Of a DNA stretch of 60,635 bases, positions 51,601 through 60,635 are shown in pieces (the stretch's first letter is position 1; the number at the start of each line of letters is the position of its first letter). The DNA lies in the NCBI GenBank assembly GCA_944325085.1, contig CALUYT010000045.1, positions 1-60,635 of the forward strand, given 5' to 3'. This DNA comes from Candidatus Gastranaerophilales bacterium. Its GTDB lineage: Bacteria > Cyanobacteriota > Vampirovibrionia > Gastranaerophilales > Gastranaerophilaceae. A program made the position numbers and the translations under genes. The notes below the pieces were generated by a model that was not told the origin of the DNA, did no database searches, and saw nothing but the letters and a program-made list of their open reading frames with translations.

Positions 51601-52405
51601 AGAAAGACTTGATAAATACCTTACTGATCTTGGATATTTTGAAACAAAAAGCAAAGCTGCTGCTGCAATTTTAGCCGGAAATGTAAAAATTAATGATGAA
51701 TACATTACAAAAGCAGGGTTTCAAATTAATTTAACCAAAGAATACGATATTCAAGTAAAATCTATGCCATTTGTATCAAGAGGCGGATTTAAACTAAAAA
51801 AAGCTATAGATACGTTTAATCCAAATATAAAAGACCGTATTTGCTTTGACGCAGGAGCATCTACCGGAGGTTTTACAGATTGTCTTTTGCAAAATGATGC
51901 AAAATTTGTTTATGCAGTTGACGTAGGATATGGTCAATTAGATTGGAAAATCAGATCAGATAAACGAGTTAAAACAATTGAAAAAACAAATCTAAAAATA
52001 TGCTTACCTACAGACATTTATTCTGAGAATGAACCTTACGCTGATTTATTGGTTAGCGATTTATCATTTATATCTTTAACAAAAGTCTTAGGAAATTTAA
52101 AAACACTATTAGCTCCAGACTTTCATGAAATGATTTGTCTTATAAAACCACAATTTGAAGCAGGGAAAGAAAAAGTTGAAAAAGGTGGAGTTGTAAGAGA
52201 TAAAACAACCCACAAAGAAGTTATTGAAAATGTTATAAATTGCGCTACAGAACTTAATTATTCAATAAAAGGTCTAACTTATTCTTCTATAAAAGGACCT
52301 GCAGGCAATATTGAATACCTTATTTGGCTTACAACAGAAGATATAAAAAATGACTACAACATAAATAAAATAGTCAATTCTGCTTTTGAAAACCTTAACA
52401 ATTAA
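51590..52405 (+). CDS. tlyA: TlyA-family rRNA methyltransferase / hemolysin A-like
   Basis: The 271-residue protein has an N-terminal S4 RNA-binding domain (RLDKYLTDLGYFETKSKAAA). A FtsJ-like methyltransferase domain follows with FDAGASTGGFTDCLLQ (SAM binding), AVDVGYGQLDWKIR, VSDLSFISL and LIKPQFEAGKEKVEKGGVVR. Mycobacterial TlyA 2'-O-methylates 16S and 23S rRNA. I start at the ATG at 51590, inside the end of tatD; AAAGGAT lies upstream. The pair is transcribed together. Confidence 0.92.
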   Translation: MQNKERLDKYLTDLGYFETKSKAAAAILAGNVKINDEYITKAGFQINLTKEYDIQVKSMPFVSRGGFKLKKAIDTFNPNIKDRICFDAGASTGGFTDCLLQNDAKFVYAVDVGYGQLDWKIRSDKRVKTIEKTNLKICLPTDIYSENEPYADLLVSDLSFISLTKVLGNLKTLLAPDFHEMICLIKPQFEAGKEKVEKGGVVRDKTTHKEVIENVINCATELNYSIKGLTYSSIKGPAGNIEYLIWLTTEDIKNDYNINKIVNSAFENLNN

Positions 52406-52824
52406 TATAAACTAATATTTTCAGGTTTTTTATCCAAATTCAATTCTATATATTTAAATACATTCAAAACGATTCCAGGCTGAAAGAAATAATTATTATC
52501 CGCCGGTGTAATTCTTAGCATACCTTGATTAGTATTAACATTAGAAATCATTGCCAAGAATTTTTTATTAACAGCTGTAAATAAGATATACCCGGATTTT
52601 GATTGAATTTCATCAATAGTAAATCTGTTTGCGTTCAATGCCGCAATGGTTAAATAAAACAAACTTACATTATCAGTATTAAAAACTTTTGTACAAGTTT
52701 CGTAACCCACATTTTGAGATGTAATCAACGTACTCAAACTAAGCTGCTCACCTGCTGTATATCCAGGTAAATTGATACATAGTAATAATAAAATTCCTAA
52801 AAATATTTTTATGATTCTTTCCAT
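52402..52824 (-). CDS. Small secreted unknown protein
   Basis: The 140-residue protein has a signal peptide (MERIIKIFLGILLLLCINLP, then GYTAGEQ). A mature domain of about 115 residues with mixed strands follows (GYILFTAVNKKFLAMISNVN; GMLRITPADNNYFFQPGIV). The Cys in LLLCINLP could mark a lipobox-like site but does not fit well. I know no family. It overlaps the polA end by 16 bases and follows it, so it is probably cotranscribed. Its stop overlaps the tlyA stop region. Confidence 0.7.
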   Translation of the reverse strand: MERIIKIFLGILLLLCINLPGYTAGEQLSLSTLITSQNVGYETCTKVFNTDNVSLFYLTIAALNANRFTIDEIQSKSGYILFTAVNKKFLAMISNVNTNQGMLRITPADNNYFFQPGIVLNVFKYIELNLDKKPENISLY

Positions 52825-55676
52825 GATTCACCTATATTAATATCAACCAACAAAGGAACCTTTAATGGTTGATCTAATTCCATAGCACTTAAAACTAAAC
52901 GTTTTACATCTTCCAATTCTTCTTTTACAACTTCAACCACAAGTTCATCGTGTACTTGCATAATCAATTTTGATTTCAACTTGTTAACTTTCAAAGCTTT
53001 TGAAAAATCAATCATTGCCAATTTTATCAAATCAGAAGCTGAACCCTGCATTGGATGATTTATCGCAGCTCTTTTCGCAAACTCTCTAACCATTGCATTT
53101 GAATTATTTATTTCATTTTTCAAATATCTTCTGCGACCAAATATAGTTTCAACATACCCTTGTTCTTCAACTAATTGAACCATATTATTCATATAATCTT
53201 TTATTCTAGGATATGTCTCAAAATATTTTTCAATAAATGATTCTGCCTCATCAGCTTTAATACCTAAAGCTTTTGCTAAACCATATTTACTCTGTCCATA
53301 TACAATTCCAAAATTTACAGCTTTTGATTTGTAACGCATATCCTTAGTTACTTCGTCTATAGGCACTTCAAATACTTTTGATGCTGTAAGAGTATGAACA
53401 TCTGTACCTGATTTAAAAGCATTTATCAAATTAGCATCACCAGAAACATGTGCTAATAAACGTAATTCTATTTGAGAATAATCAGCTGACAAAATTAATG
53501 CATTTTGTCTATCTTGAGGAACAAAAGCTTGTCTGATTTTATTACCTTCTTCAGTTCTAACCGGAATATTTTGTAAATTTGGATTGGAGGAAGATAATCT
53601 ACCTGTTGTTGTAACTGTTTGATTATATGTTGTATGAATTCTGCCATCTTTTGAATCAATCAATTCCGGTAAGGCTTCTGTATATGTAGATTTTAATTTT
53701 GCATATTTTCTATATTCTAATATTTGACGTGCGATATCATATTCTTCTGCCAAAGCATTTAAAACTTCTGCACTTGTTGAATTTTTAGTTTTGCCTCGTT
53801 TTTTAGAGGATTTTAATTCTAATTTTTCAAATAAGATATGCGCAACCTGTTTTGGCGAATTTATATTAAAACTTTCTCCAGCCAATTCAAATATTGACTT
53901 TTCGATTTGCGAAATCTTTAAATCTAATTCTTTTGTTAAATTATTCAAATATTCAACATCAACACAAACTCCATTATATTCCATTTCTGATAAAACATGA
54001 GCTAATGGAATCTCTATTTCTGTTAGGATTTTCATTTCTTTTTCATCAAGATGAGTAAGCCAATATTCACACAATGCAAACATACTTGCTATAACATCAC
54101 CGGAGTAACTTTTTATACTGTCTATATCATTATCTATAATTGAAGATTTTTTTGATTCTGAAACAATCGTAGGCAATATATGATTAATTTGCTCCATACA
54201 TTGAATGTCAAAAGATGAATTTGCATTTGAATTTTTGATATAACAAGCAAGCATTGTATCGAAAACTACGCCATCTAAAATAATTCCTAAATTTTTTAAT
54301 ATACTATCTTCAACTTTTACATCATGAGTAATTTTCTTTATCTCTGAGTTTTCAAAAATTGGTTTTATATTTTCTACTACAAAATCTAAACTTAACTGAG
54401 CCTCTATATTATGTTTTAAAGGAATATAATACGAATGAGTTTGAGATTTATTTAAATTTAAATCTATACCTGTAGTATAAGCAAAATCATCATTATACCC
54501 CAAAGCTATACCATAAACTACTGAATTGACAGCATTTTTAACATCTGCAAATATTCTAAGAGAAATCAAAGAATGGTTAGACAAATCTTTTACCATATCT
54601 TCAAAATCCTGCGTATCAGTTATTATTTTAGATACAAAATTAATCTCTTCTTTATTAACCTCAGACTGAACAGCTTGAGCAAACAAACCTAATTGTCCGG
54701 AATTATCTGATTGTTGGTTATTAGAATTAAATAAAGGAGCATCTAAAATTTTAGCTTCAACAGGTACTTGTGCATCTTTATTAAAAGACTTTAAAATATA
54801 TTCTATATTTTTCAAAAAGCTATAAAATTGCATTGCTCTCAAAAACTCTGTTACTTGAGAAATTTCAGGCAACTCAATTTTTGTTTTTTCGAAATCAAAA
54901 GGAACATCTACATCTCTTACAATTGTAGCTAAATATTTGCTCAACTTTGCATCTTCAATACCATTTTTTATCTTTTCTTGAACAGCTTTTCCTGATATTT
55001 TATCAACATTTGCCAAAACATTATCTACAGTCTTAAATTCATCTAAAAGTTTAACTGCAGTTTTTTCTCCAATCCCCTTAATTCCAGGAATATTATCAGA
55101 TGTATCTCCTCTTAAAGCCTTATAATCGATTACTTGATCAGGATAAACTCCCAATTTTTGATAAACTTTATCCCAATCATATTCAACCAATTCACCTTTT
55201 GATGGAATAATAACTTTTACACAACCATTTTTTTCAACCAACTGAAAAGAATCTTGGTCACCTGTTAAAATATAAACTTTATGACCTAATTCACAAGCTC
55301 TTTTTGAAATTGTACCAATTACATCATCAGCCTCAAAACCTTCCTTCGTATATATCGGAATATTAAAAGCATTTAAACCTTCATAGATTAAACCCATTTG
55401 AATTCGCATAGGGTCAGGCATTGCTTCTCTATTAGCTTTATAATCCTCATATTTTTCGGTTCTAAAAGTATGATGAGAAACATCAAACGCAACCCCTATT
55501 GCATCTGGTTTCAAATCTTCATTTTTTAATAAATCAAAAATAGCTTTAAAAAAACCATATACAGCCCAAGTAGGAGTTCCGTCTTTTGTCTGCATATTTG
55601 TACGTTCCAATGCATAATATTGACGAAAAGCCAATGCATGACCATCTATTAATATTAAAGTTTTAGACTCTCCCAT
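52809..55676 (-). CDS. polA: DNA polymerase I
   Basis: The 955-residue protein carries a 5'-3' exonuclease (LILIDGHALAFRQYYAL, GFEADDVIGTI, LTGDQDSFQLV). A middle exonuclease-like domain follows, then the polymerase (LSADYSQIELRLLAHVSGD, MRYKSKAVNFGIVYGQSKYG, IMQVHDELVVEV). In the middle domain the usual acidic D-x-E reads SLISLRIFADV, so proofreading is probably lost, while the later segment KKITHDVKVED is partly kept. SD AAGGA lies 12 bases before the ATG. Confidence 0.96.
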   Translation of the reverse strand: MGESKTLILIDGHALAFRQYYALERTNMQTKDGTPTWAVYGFFKAIFDLLKNEDLKPDAIGVAFDVSHHTFRTEKYEDYKANREAMPDPMRIQMGLIYEGLNAFNIPIYTKEGFEADDVIGTISKRACELGHKVYILTGDQDSFQLVEKNGCVKVIIPSKGELVEYDWDKVYQKLGVYPDQVIDYKALRGDTSDNIPGIKGIGEKTAVKLLDEFKTVDNVLANVDKISGKAVQEKIKNGIEDAKLSKYLATIVRDVDVPFDFEKTKIELPEISQVTEFLRAMQFYSFLKNIEYILKSFNKDAQVPVEAKILDAPLFNSNNQQSDNSGQLGLFAQAVQSEVNKEEINFVSKIITDTQDFEDMVKDLSNHSLISLRIFADVKNAVNSVVYGIALGYNDDFAYTTGIDLNLNKSQTHSYYIPLKHNIEAQLSLDFVVENIKPIFENSEIKKITHDVKVEDSILKNLGIILDGVVFDTMLACYIKNSNANSSFDIQCMEQINHILPTIVSESKKSSIIDNDIDSIKSYSGDVIASMFALCEYWLTHLDEKEMKILTEIEIPLAHVLSEMEYNGVCVDVEYLNNLTKELDLKISQIEKSIFELAGESFNINSPKQVAHILFEKLELKSSKKRGKTKNSTSAEVLNALAEEYDIARQILEYRKYAKLKSTYTEALPELIDSKDGRIHTTYNQTVTTTGRLSSSNPNLQNIPVRTEEGNKIRQAFVPQDRQNALILSADYSQIELRLLAHVSGDANLINAFKSGTDVHTLTASKVFEVPIDEVTKDMRYKSKAVNFGIVYGQSKYGLAKALGIKADEAESFIEKYFETYPRIKDYMNNMVQLVEEQGYVETIFGRRRYLKNEINNSNAMVREFAKRAAINHPMQGSASDLIKLAMIDFSKALKVNKLKSKLIMQVHDELVVEVVKEELEDVKRLVLSAMELDQPLKVPLLVDINIGESWKES

Positions 55677-55803
55677 GGCTATTATTTCCTTATAATAATT
55701 GTCACATAAAAAACTATATTTGGCAATTTTTAAATATTTATTATATTATATCTTGCAAGAAAAAAAGAGAGTGATATCATATAATCATAAAAAGGAGAGA
55801 ATC

Positions 55804-56535
55804 ATGAATTTAGAACAATCATTCACTTATCCGTTTAAAAACAAAAAATGGTATATTAATATTTTAATTGGTTCACTTATATGTTTACCTTTGGCTTTTG
55901 CCAATTACATAATAACTATTGCTGATAAAAAACTTATTGTTTTTTATGCTTTTTTATTTTGTATATACATAATTTGTCAGTTAGTTACTTCTATATTCAT
56001 AGACGGTTACTTATGTGTTAACGCAAATTATAGAATTATTACAGGTGAGAAAAATCCGATAAAATGGAATGAACACATTGATAATATCATATTTTCAGGA
56101 TTTAAAGCTTTATGTGGAACTTTAATATATAAAATTCCTATTTGTATATTTGGAATGTTAGCATTCTTGGCTTACGTACCTAAGCTTTATGAAAACCTTA
56201 TCAAACCTCAGTTTCATTTTCCTCCGGACATATTTTTAACCATTTGTACTCTTTTATTTTTTGTAGATATTATTTTACTACCTGCATTTATAACTAATCT
56301 TAAATTTAAATCATTTTTTAATTTTAAATTAATTAAGAATATAATAAAAAATAATACTATAGGATTTATACTCATTGTCATAATGTTTCTTGTAATCGCA
56401 TTAATATATAAATCTATCCAAACAATATTAGCTATACCAAACTTTTTATTTATTCTAATAAATGCATTTTTATTATTCTATATAACTTTAATAAAAAGCG
56501 ATTTATTCACACAGTTTATAAAAGAAAAACTTTAA
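55804..56535 (+). CDS. DUF4013-like integral membrane protein
   Basis: The 243-residue protein starts MNLEQSFTYPFKNKKWYINI, a pattern typical of DUF4013 proteins, and has about five to six membrane segments. I choose the ATG at 55804 because AAAGGAGAG lies five bases upstream; the open frame begins earlier at 55699 without support. The function is unknown. It is a single-gene unit between the divergent polA and a terminator. Confidence 0.72.
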   Translation: MNLEQSFTYPFKNKKWYINILIGSLICLPLAFANYIITIADKKLIVFYAFLFCIYIICQLVTSIFIDGYLCVNANYRIITGEKNPIKWNEHIDNIIFSGFKALCGTLIYKIPICIFGMLAFLAYVPKLYENLIKPQFHFPPDIFLTICTLLFFVDIILLPAFITNLKFKSFFNFKLIKNIIKNNTIGFILIVIMFLVIALIYKSIQTILAIPNFLFILINAFLLFYITLIKSDLFTQFIKEKL

Positions 56536-56550
56536 AAAGGAATTCAAATA

Positions 56551-56586
56551 AAAAAAATAAGCTCTTTTTTAAGAGCTTATTTTTTT
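56551..56586. terminator. Bidirectional terminator
   Basis: The perfect 10-bp stem ATAAGCTCTT / AAGAGCTTAT (56557-56566 with 56571-56580) is flanked by seven A and six T. It ends the 55804 gene and clpX. Confidence 0.93.
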
Positions 56587-56602
56587 ATCTTATAAAATTT
56601 AC

Positions 56603-57907
56603 TTAAGCGATTTCACTAGCTTCGCTGTCCTTAGTCGGAAGCTTTACCACTTCAGCATTTTTTCTATTTTTTACCATATCTGCAGTAACAACAAATTTTG
56701 TAATATTTTCTTTTGTTGGTACATCATACATTACATCTAACATAATTTCTTCAACTATAGAACGTAATGCTCTGGCACCTGTTTTACGCTTGATAGCCTC
56801 TTTAGCAATCAAATCTACAGCTTCCGGTTCAAATTCTAAATCAACACCATCCATTTTTAATAATGCTTGATATTGTTTTAGAACAGCATTTTTTGGTTCA
56901 GTTAAAATCATTTTTAATGTTTTTTCATTTAATTGATCCAAAACTGCATAAACAGGAACCCTACCAATAAATTCAGGAATTAGACCGAATTTTAGCAAAT
57001 CTTCAGGTTGTAATTTTTTCAACAACTTAACAGCATTTGCTTCTTTTTCTGCTTGTGACATAGGAGCTTTCGCACCAAAACCAACAGAATTACCTTCTCC
57101 GGCGCGTCTGTCAACGATTTTTTCCAAACCAACAAAAGCACCACCGACAATAAACAAGATATTACTTGTATCGATTTCGATATATTCTTGATGAGGTTGT
57201 TTTCTACCACCTTGAGGCGGAACATGAGCAACAGTACCTTCTATCATTTTTAATAAAGCTTGTTGTACACCTTCACCTGAAACATCTCTTGTGATTGATG
57301 TATTTTCAGATTTTCTTGAAATTTTATCAATTTCATCGATATAAATAATGCCTCGTTCAGCCTTAGCAGAATCAAACTCAGCATTTTGATATAAGCGCAA
57401 AAGAATGTTCTCAACATCATCGCCTACATAACCAGCTTCAGTTAGAGTTGTAGCATCTGCTACAGCAAATGGTACATCTAACATTTTTGCCAAAGTCTGA
57501 GCTAATAAAGTCTTACCTGAACCTGTTGGTCCAACTAACAAAATATTTGACTTTTGAATTTCTACATTATCACCAGAATGATCTTTATTATGTTTCAATC
57601 TCTTATAGTGATTATATACTGCTACTGATAATACTTTTTTAGCATCATCTTGCCCTACAATGTATTGATCCAAATATTCCTTAATTTCATGAGGTTTTGG
57701 GATTGGCTTTTCTGATTTTTCTAAAGTTTCACCTTCAGCACCGCCTTCTTTATCCTTTGCTTCAAAGAATTCTTCATCAAGAATTTCATTACAAAGTTCC
57801 ACACACTCATCGCATATGTAAACTTCAGGACCGGCTATCAATTTTTTTACCTGGTCTTGAGTTTTTCCGCAAAAGGAACATTTTAATTTATCATCATTTT
57901 TTGGCAT
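56603..57907 (-). CDS. clpX: ATP-dependent Clp protease ATP-binding subunit ClpX
   Basis: ClpX unfolds substrates and feeds them to ClpP. The 434 residues have the N-terminal zinc-binding domain ([20 protein letters not shown], then ICDECVELC). The AAA+ core has Walker [19 protein letters not shown], Walker [11 protein letters not shown], and the family signatures [11 protein letters not shown] and RPEFIGRVP-like [13 protein letters not shown]. It lies 19 bases after clpP. Confidence 0.98.
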   Translation of the reverse strand: MPKNDDKLKCSFCGKTQDQVKKLIAGPEVYICDECVELCNEILDEEFFEAKDKEGGAEGETLEKSEKPIPKPHEIKEYLDQYIVGQDDAKKVLSVAVYNHYKRLKHNKDHSGDNVEIQKSNILLVGPTGSGKTLLAQTLAKMLDVPFAVADATTLTEAGYVGDDVENILLRLYQNAEFDSAKAERGIIYIDEIDKISRKSENTSITRDVSGEGVQQALLKMIEGTVAHVPPQGGRKQPHQEYIEIDTSNILFIVGGAFVGLEKIVDRRAGEGNSVGFGAKAPMSQAEKEANAVKLLKKLQPEDLLKFGLIPEFIGRVPVYAVLDQLNEKTLKMILTEPKNAVLKQYQALLKMDGVDLEFEPEAVDLIAKEAIKRKTGARALRSIVEEIMLDVMYDVPTKENITKFVVTADMVKNRKNAEVVKLPTKDSEASEIA

Positions 57908-57926
57908 TTAATTTATCTCCAAATTA

Positions 57927-58517
57927 TTATTTAACAATATCACGAGAAATAACTTTATCAATCATACCATACTCTAAAGCTTCCTGTGGAGTCATAATAT
58001 AATCTCTATCAGTATCTTTTTCAATTTTCTTGATTGATTGACCAGTATTGCTTGCCAAGATTTCATTCAATGATTTTTTAATTCTAATAATTTCAGCAGC
58101 TTGAATTTCAATATCAGTTGCTTGACCTTGAGCACCACCTAATGGTTGGTGAATTAAAACTCTTGAATGAGGCAAAGCCATTCTCTTTCCTTTTGTTCCT
58201 GAAGAAAGTAGGAATGCACCCATAGAAGCAGCTTGACCTAAACAAATTGTAGAAACATCTGCTCTAATATGTTGCATTGTATCATAAATTGCAAACCCTG
58301 CAGTTACACTACCACCAGGACTGTTAATGTATAACATAATATCTTTTTCCGGGTTTTCACTATCTAACAATAGTAATTGCGCAACTACCAAATTGGCAAC
58401 CATATCATCAATAGCTGTTCCTAAAAAGATAATTCTTTCTCTTAACAATCTTGAGAAAATATCAAATGATCTTTCTCCTCTGCTAGATTGCTCAATAACT
58501 ACAGGTACAAAACTCAT
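57927..58517 (-). CDS. clpP: ATP-dependent Clp protease proteolytic subunit ClpP
   Basis: The 196-residue serine protease has the catalytic Ser in [14 protein letters not shown], His in [14 protein letters not shown] and Asp in [15 protein letters not shown]. The N-terminus [20 protein letters not shown] is typical. It lies in the conserved tig-clpP-clpX order, with SD AAAGGGAAT upstream. Confidence 0.98.
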   Translation of the reverse strand: MSFVPVVIEQSSRGERSFDIFSRLLRERIIFLGTAIDDMVANLVVAQLLLLDSENPEKDIMLYINSPGGSVTAGFAIYDTMQHIRADVSTICLGQAASMGAFLLSSGTKGKRMALPHSRVLIHQPLGGAQGQATDIEIQAAEIIRIKKSLNEILASNTGQSIKKIEKDTDRDYIMTPQEALEYGMIDKVISRDIVK

Positions 58518-58559
58518 GATTAATTCCCTTTCTTATTTTTACATTATAACTATTATTTA

Positions 58560-59888
58560 TTAAGCTTCAACTGCCTGTTTTTCTGATTTCACTTCTACAT
58601 ACTCAACAGTGTTATTAGAAATTAAATATTCTCTAACTTTATCATTTACGATTTGTTGAGATAATGTTGATAAGAAATCAGGATTTTGACCAAATTGTTT
58701 CAACATATCTTGTGGAGCTAAGCCATAAGCTGATGATAATTGAGAAATTTTTGTTTGGAAATCTGCTTGTTCAACTTTTACATCAACTTCTTTTGAGATT
58801 TTATCAATAATCAAAGAATTTTTAATTCTTACTTTTGCATCTTCAACTAATGTTTGGTTGAATGAAGAATCATCACCTTGAGATTTAATAAATGAATCCC
58901 AATCTATACCTTGATATGATAATCTTTGTTGATAATCAGCTTTTAAAGATTCAACTTCTCTATCAATCATTCCTTGAGGAATATCTACAGAAGAAGATTC
59001 AACTACTTGTTTAAATACAGCATTTTCAGCATTTACTTTTTTAATATTTTCTCTTTGTTTTTCAAGATAATCCTTGATATCAGCTTTTAATTCATCAACA
59101 GTTGCAAACTGACTTACCTTTTTAACAAATTCGTCTGTTAATTCAGGTAATACTCTTTGCTTAATTTCATTGATTTTAATAGCAAATGTTGCAGGTTGAC
59201 CTTTTAATTTTTCATCATGATATTCTTCAGGGAATGTAACTTGAATATCAAATTCATCTTTAATATTGTGACCAACTAATTGTTCTGCAAAGCCAGGAAT
59301 GAAATTAGAATGAGCTAAATCTAAAGCATAACCCTTAGCAGAACCGCCTTGAATAGGTTCACCGTTGCAAGTTCCGTCAAAATCAAATACTACTGTATCT
59401 GTTTCATTTGATGGTCTGTCTAAAACTAATTCCATAGAAGAATGTTGAGTTAAAAATGTATTTAAAGCCTTATCAAAAGCTTCAGGATCTTCAGCCGGAA
59501 TTTCTACTTTAACATCTAAACCTTTAAATTCACCTAATTTTACTTCAGGTCTTGTTTCAACTTCAAATGTAACTTCTACATCTTTACCAGCTTCAAATTT
59601 ATAATTTGTAATTGCAGGTTGGCTGATAACATCTAATTTATTATCATAAATTGCTTGACCTAAATACTTAGGAACCAATATTTCTAAAGCTTCTTGTTGT
59701 ATTCTATCAACACCAACGTGTCTTTCAACTACAGCTTTTGGAGCTTTTCCTTTTCTAAAACCATCGATATTAATATACTGAGCTATACGACTTACAGCTT
59801 GATTGTATGCAGTGTTAGCTTCTGCTGCAGGTATAACCATATTAATGTTTACTAAATTTTCTTTTCCTTGTGTTAATGTTGTTTTCAT
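58560..59888 (-). CDS. tig: Trigger factor
   Basis: This 442-residue ribosome-bound chaperone and peptidyl-prolyl isomerase has the N-terminal ribosome-binding domain with the signature GFRKGKAPKAVVER. An FKBP-like domain (about 150-235, VVFDFDGTCNGEPIQGGSAK) and a helical C-terminal chaperone domain follow. It is first of tig-clpP-clpX. SD AAGGATAT precedes the ATG. Confidence 0.96.
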   Translation of the reverse strand: MKTTLTQGKENLVNINMVIPAAEANTAYNQAVSRIAQYINIDGFRKGKAPKAVVERHVGVDRIQQEALEILVPKYLGQAIYDNKLDVISQPAITNYKFEAGKDVEVTFEVETRPEVKLGEFKGLDVKVEIPAEDPEAFDKALNTFLTQHSSMELVLDRPSNETDTVVFDFDGTCNGEPIQGGSAKGYALDLAHSNFIPGFAEQLVGHNIKDEFDIQVTFPEEYHDEKLKGQPATFAIKINEIKQRVLPELTDEFVKKVSQFATVDELKADIKDYLEKQRENIKKVNAENAVFKQVVESSSVDIPQGMIDREVESLKADYQQRLSYQGIDWDSFIKSQGDDSSFNQTLVEDAKVRIKNSLIIDKISKEVDVKVEQADFQTKISQLSSAYGLAPQDMLKQFGQNPDFLSTLSQQIVNDKVREYLISNNTVEYVEVKSEKQAVEA

Positions 59889-60014
59889 TTTCCATATCCT
59901 TTTTTATTTTACATGTATCTTGTTAAATATTACCGCAAAAAAGAATAAAATCAACTCGTATAAAAGGATTACATCTTAAAAAGAAACCTTAATCTACACA
60001 AATTTAACAAATGG

Positions 60015-60145
60015 TTGCAAGAAAAATATATTTATGGTTAAATCAAATCAGAATCAGGAGATTCCTCTTTATCCTGGTTCAGGTAATCTAACAAGCGGCG
60101 GTTAGTTTACTGAATACAATACAAGTAATAAAGAAGGAAATTAAA
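60015..60145 (+). promoter_or_regulatory. rpsP promoter and structured leader
   Basis: TTGCAA (60015-60020), 17 bases and TTAAAT (60038-60043) with an upstream TG form a good extended promoter. The roughly 95-base leader contains AATCAGGA / TCCTGGTT (60052-60059 with 60072-60079) and CTAAC / GTTAG (60088-60092 with 60101-60105, loop AAGCGGCG), both GC-richer than the surroundings. The upstream half of the tig-rpsP gap (59889-60010) shows nothing further. Confidence 0.5.
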
Positions 60146-60517
60146 ATGTTAAAAATCAGATTAAAAAGATTAGGTGCTAAGAAAAACCCTACATACAGAG
60201 TTATCGTTATTAATTCAACTACAAAAAGAGAAGGAAGACCAATCCAAGAATTAGGTCATTACAATCCTAAAACAAAAGTTATGAAATTAGATAAAGCTGC
60301 AGCTTTAGAATGGATTTCTAAAGGTGCTCAACCAACTGAAACTGTTGCTTATTTAATTAAAAACTGCAATGAAGATGGCACTTTGAACTATGTTAAAAAA
60401 GATACAGTAAAACTTTCTAAAAAAGCTTTAGCAAAAAAACAAGCTGAAGAAGAAGCTGCAAAAGCTGCTGCTGAAGCTGCTGCTGCCGAAGCTCAAGAAG
60501 CTCCTGCTGAAGCATAG
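60146..60517 (+). CDS. rpsP: 30S ribosomal protein S16
   Basis: The 123-residue protein starts MLKIRLKRLGAKKNPTYRVI and has REGRPIQELGHYNPKTKVM and LEWISKGAQPTETVAYLI. The C-terminus has a Lys-then-Ala/Glu-rich extension (about 90-123) beyond the usual 80-90 residues. SD AGAAGGA precedes the ATG. A terminator follows at once, so the usual rpsP-rimM-trmD order is not kept here. Confidence 0.97.
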   Translation: MLKIRLKRLGAKKNPTYRVIVINSTTKREGRPIQELGHYNPKTKVMKLDKAAALEWISKGAQPTETVAYLIKNCNEDGTLNYVKKDTVKLSKKALAKKQAEEEAAKAAAEAAAAEAQEAPAEA

Positions 60518-60539
60518 TTTGTACTATAAAAAATTAAGA

Positions 60540-60572
60540 AAGAGTTTTCCATTCAAGGGGAACTCTTTTTTT
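60540..60572 (+). terminator. rpsP terminator
   Basis: AAGAGTTTTCC / GGGGAACTCTT (60540-60550 with 60557-60567, two G-U) is followed by T to 60572. The last 60 bases of the window show no feature. Confidence 0.88.
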
Positions 60573-60635
60573 ATTAAAATTATTGCCATTTTGAAAGTTT
60601 ATTAGATTTTGTTCTTTTTAATGCTGAGAATGCAT

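Noticed and set aside
60034-60105. 23-codon upstream ORF before rpsP (starts ATGGTTAAATCA)
   Set aside because: It has no SD, and the best -10 box (60038-60043) lies inside it, so it would not be transcribed from its start codon.
1-60635. tRNA/rRNA genes, CRISPR arrays, insertion sequences, prophage or att sites
   Set aside because: I looked through the gaps and saw no cloverleaf with a CCA-proximal pattern, no spaced direct repeats, no transposase or integrase and no terminal inverted repeats. A tRNA scan could still find a missed one.

Overview
The window is about 60.6 kb of AT-rich bacterial chromosome, roughly 30% G+C by eye. It is dense with housekeeping genes. I see no rRNA, tRNA, phage, insertion sequence or CRISPR array. 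The mix suggests an anaerobic, non-photosynthetic relative of cyanobacteria (Gastranaerophilales / Vampirovibrionia-like). It has an L10-leader rplJ-rplL unit, RNase Y with YmdB, RqcP, YhaM, a single long Rel, NfnA-like and Etf flavoproteins, a pilin-like protein, and a set of lineage-type unknown proteins with short hydrophilic N-termini carrying an N-x-x-F-x-[GSA]-like motif. The assignment is inference from gene content. An AT-rich Firmicute-like organism is the main alternative.

Layout. 1-2.5 kb: an ilvC fragment cut by a low-complexity contig edge, yhaM, and an unknown winged-helix-like protein with a Lys/Ala-rich linker. 2.5-7.1 kb: a membrane-anchored protein with an L7/L12-type C-terminal domain, rplL and rplJ behind an L10 leader and attenuator, a secreted phosphoesterase, rqcP, and rpmA-rplU. 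7.1-13.1 kb: the wall cluster murF-mraY-murD-ftsW-murG. 13.1-20.2 kb: an M16 protease, purA, and an NfnA-like / Cys4 / EtfB / EtfA redox cluster. 20.3-24.2 kb: capA with two tandem Mur-ligase-like genes. 24.3-28.6 kb: rel-nfeD-floT. 28.6-33.1 kb: a DUF167 gene, a small membrane protein, a histidine-type transcription attenuator in front of an unknown membrane protein, and a calpain-like protease. 33.4-38 kb: rny, ymdB, a PHP phosphoesterase, a pilin-like protein and a LOG protein. 38-47.2 kb: gatB, a lone SIS sugar-isomerase, gapA, a candidate small RNA, tsaD, a kinase-fold protein, a GshB-like ATP-grasp enzyme and a UPF0173 hydrolase. 47.3-60.6 kb: ribD, rpsB-tsf, rpsT, tatD, tlyA, polA, a DUF4013-like membrane protein, tig-clpP-clpX and rpsP.

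The most striking signals are these. (1) A complete leader-peptide attenuator at 29.35-29.56 kb has four His codons in five and a 14-bp antiterminator. It controls an unknown 441-residue protein that contains no histidine. (2) Several unknown or effector-like proteins without signal peptides share an N-terminal F-motif leader. (3) capA is followed by a degenerate and an intact Mur-ligase-like protein. (4) Five genes have a -10 box ending exactly six bases before the ATG and no Shine-Dalgarno sequence, which implies leaderless transcripts.
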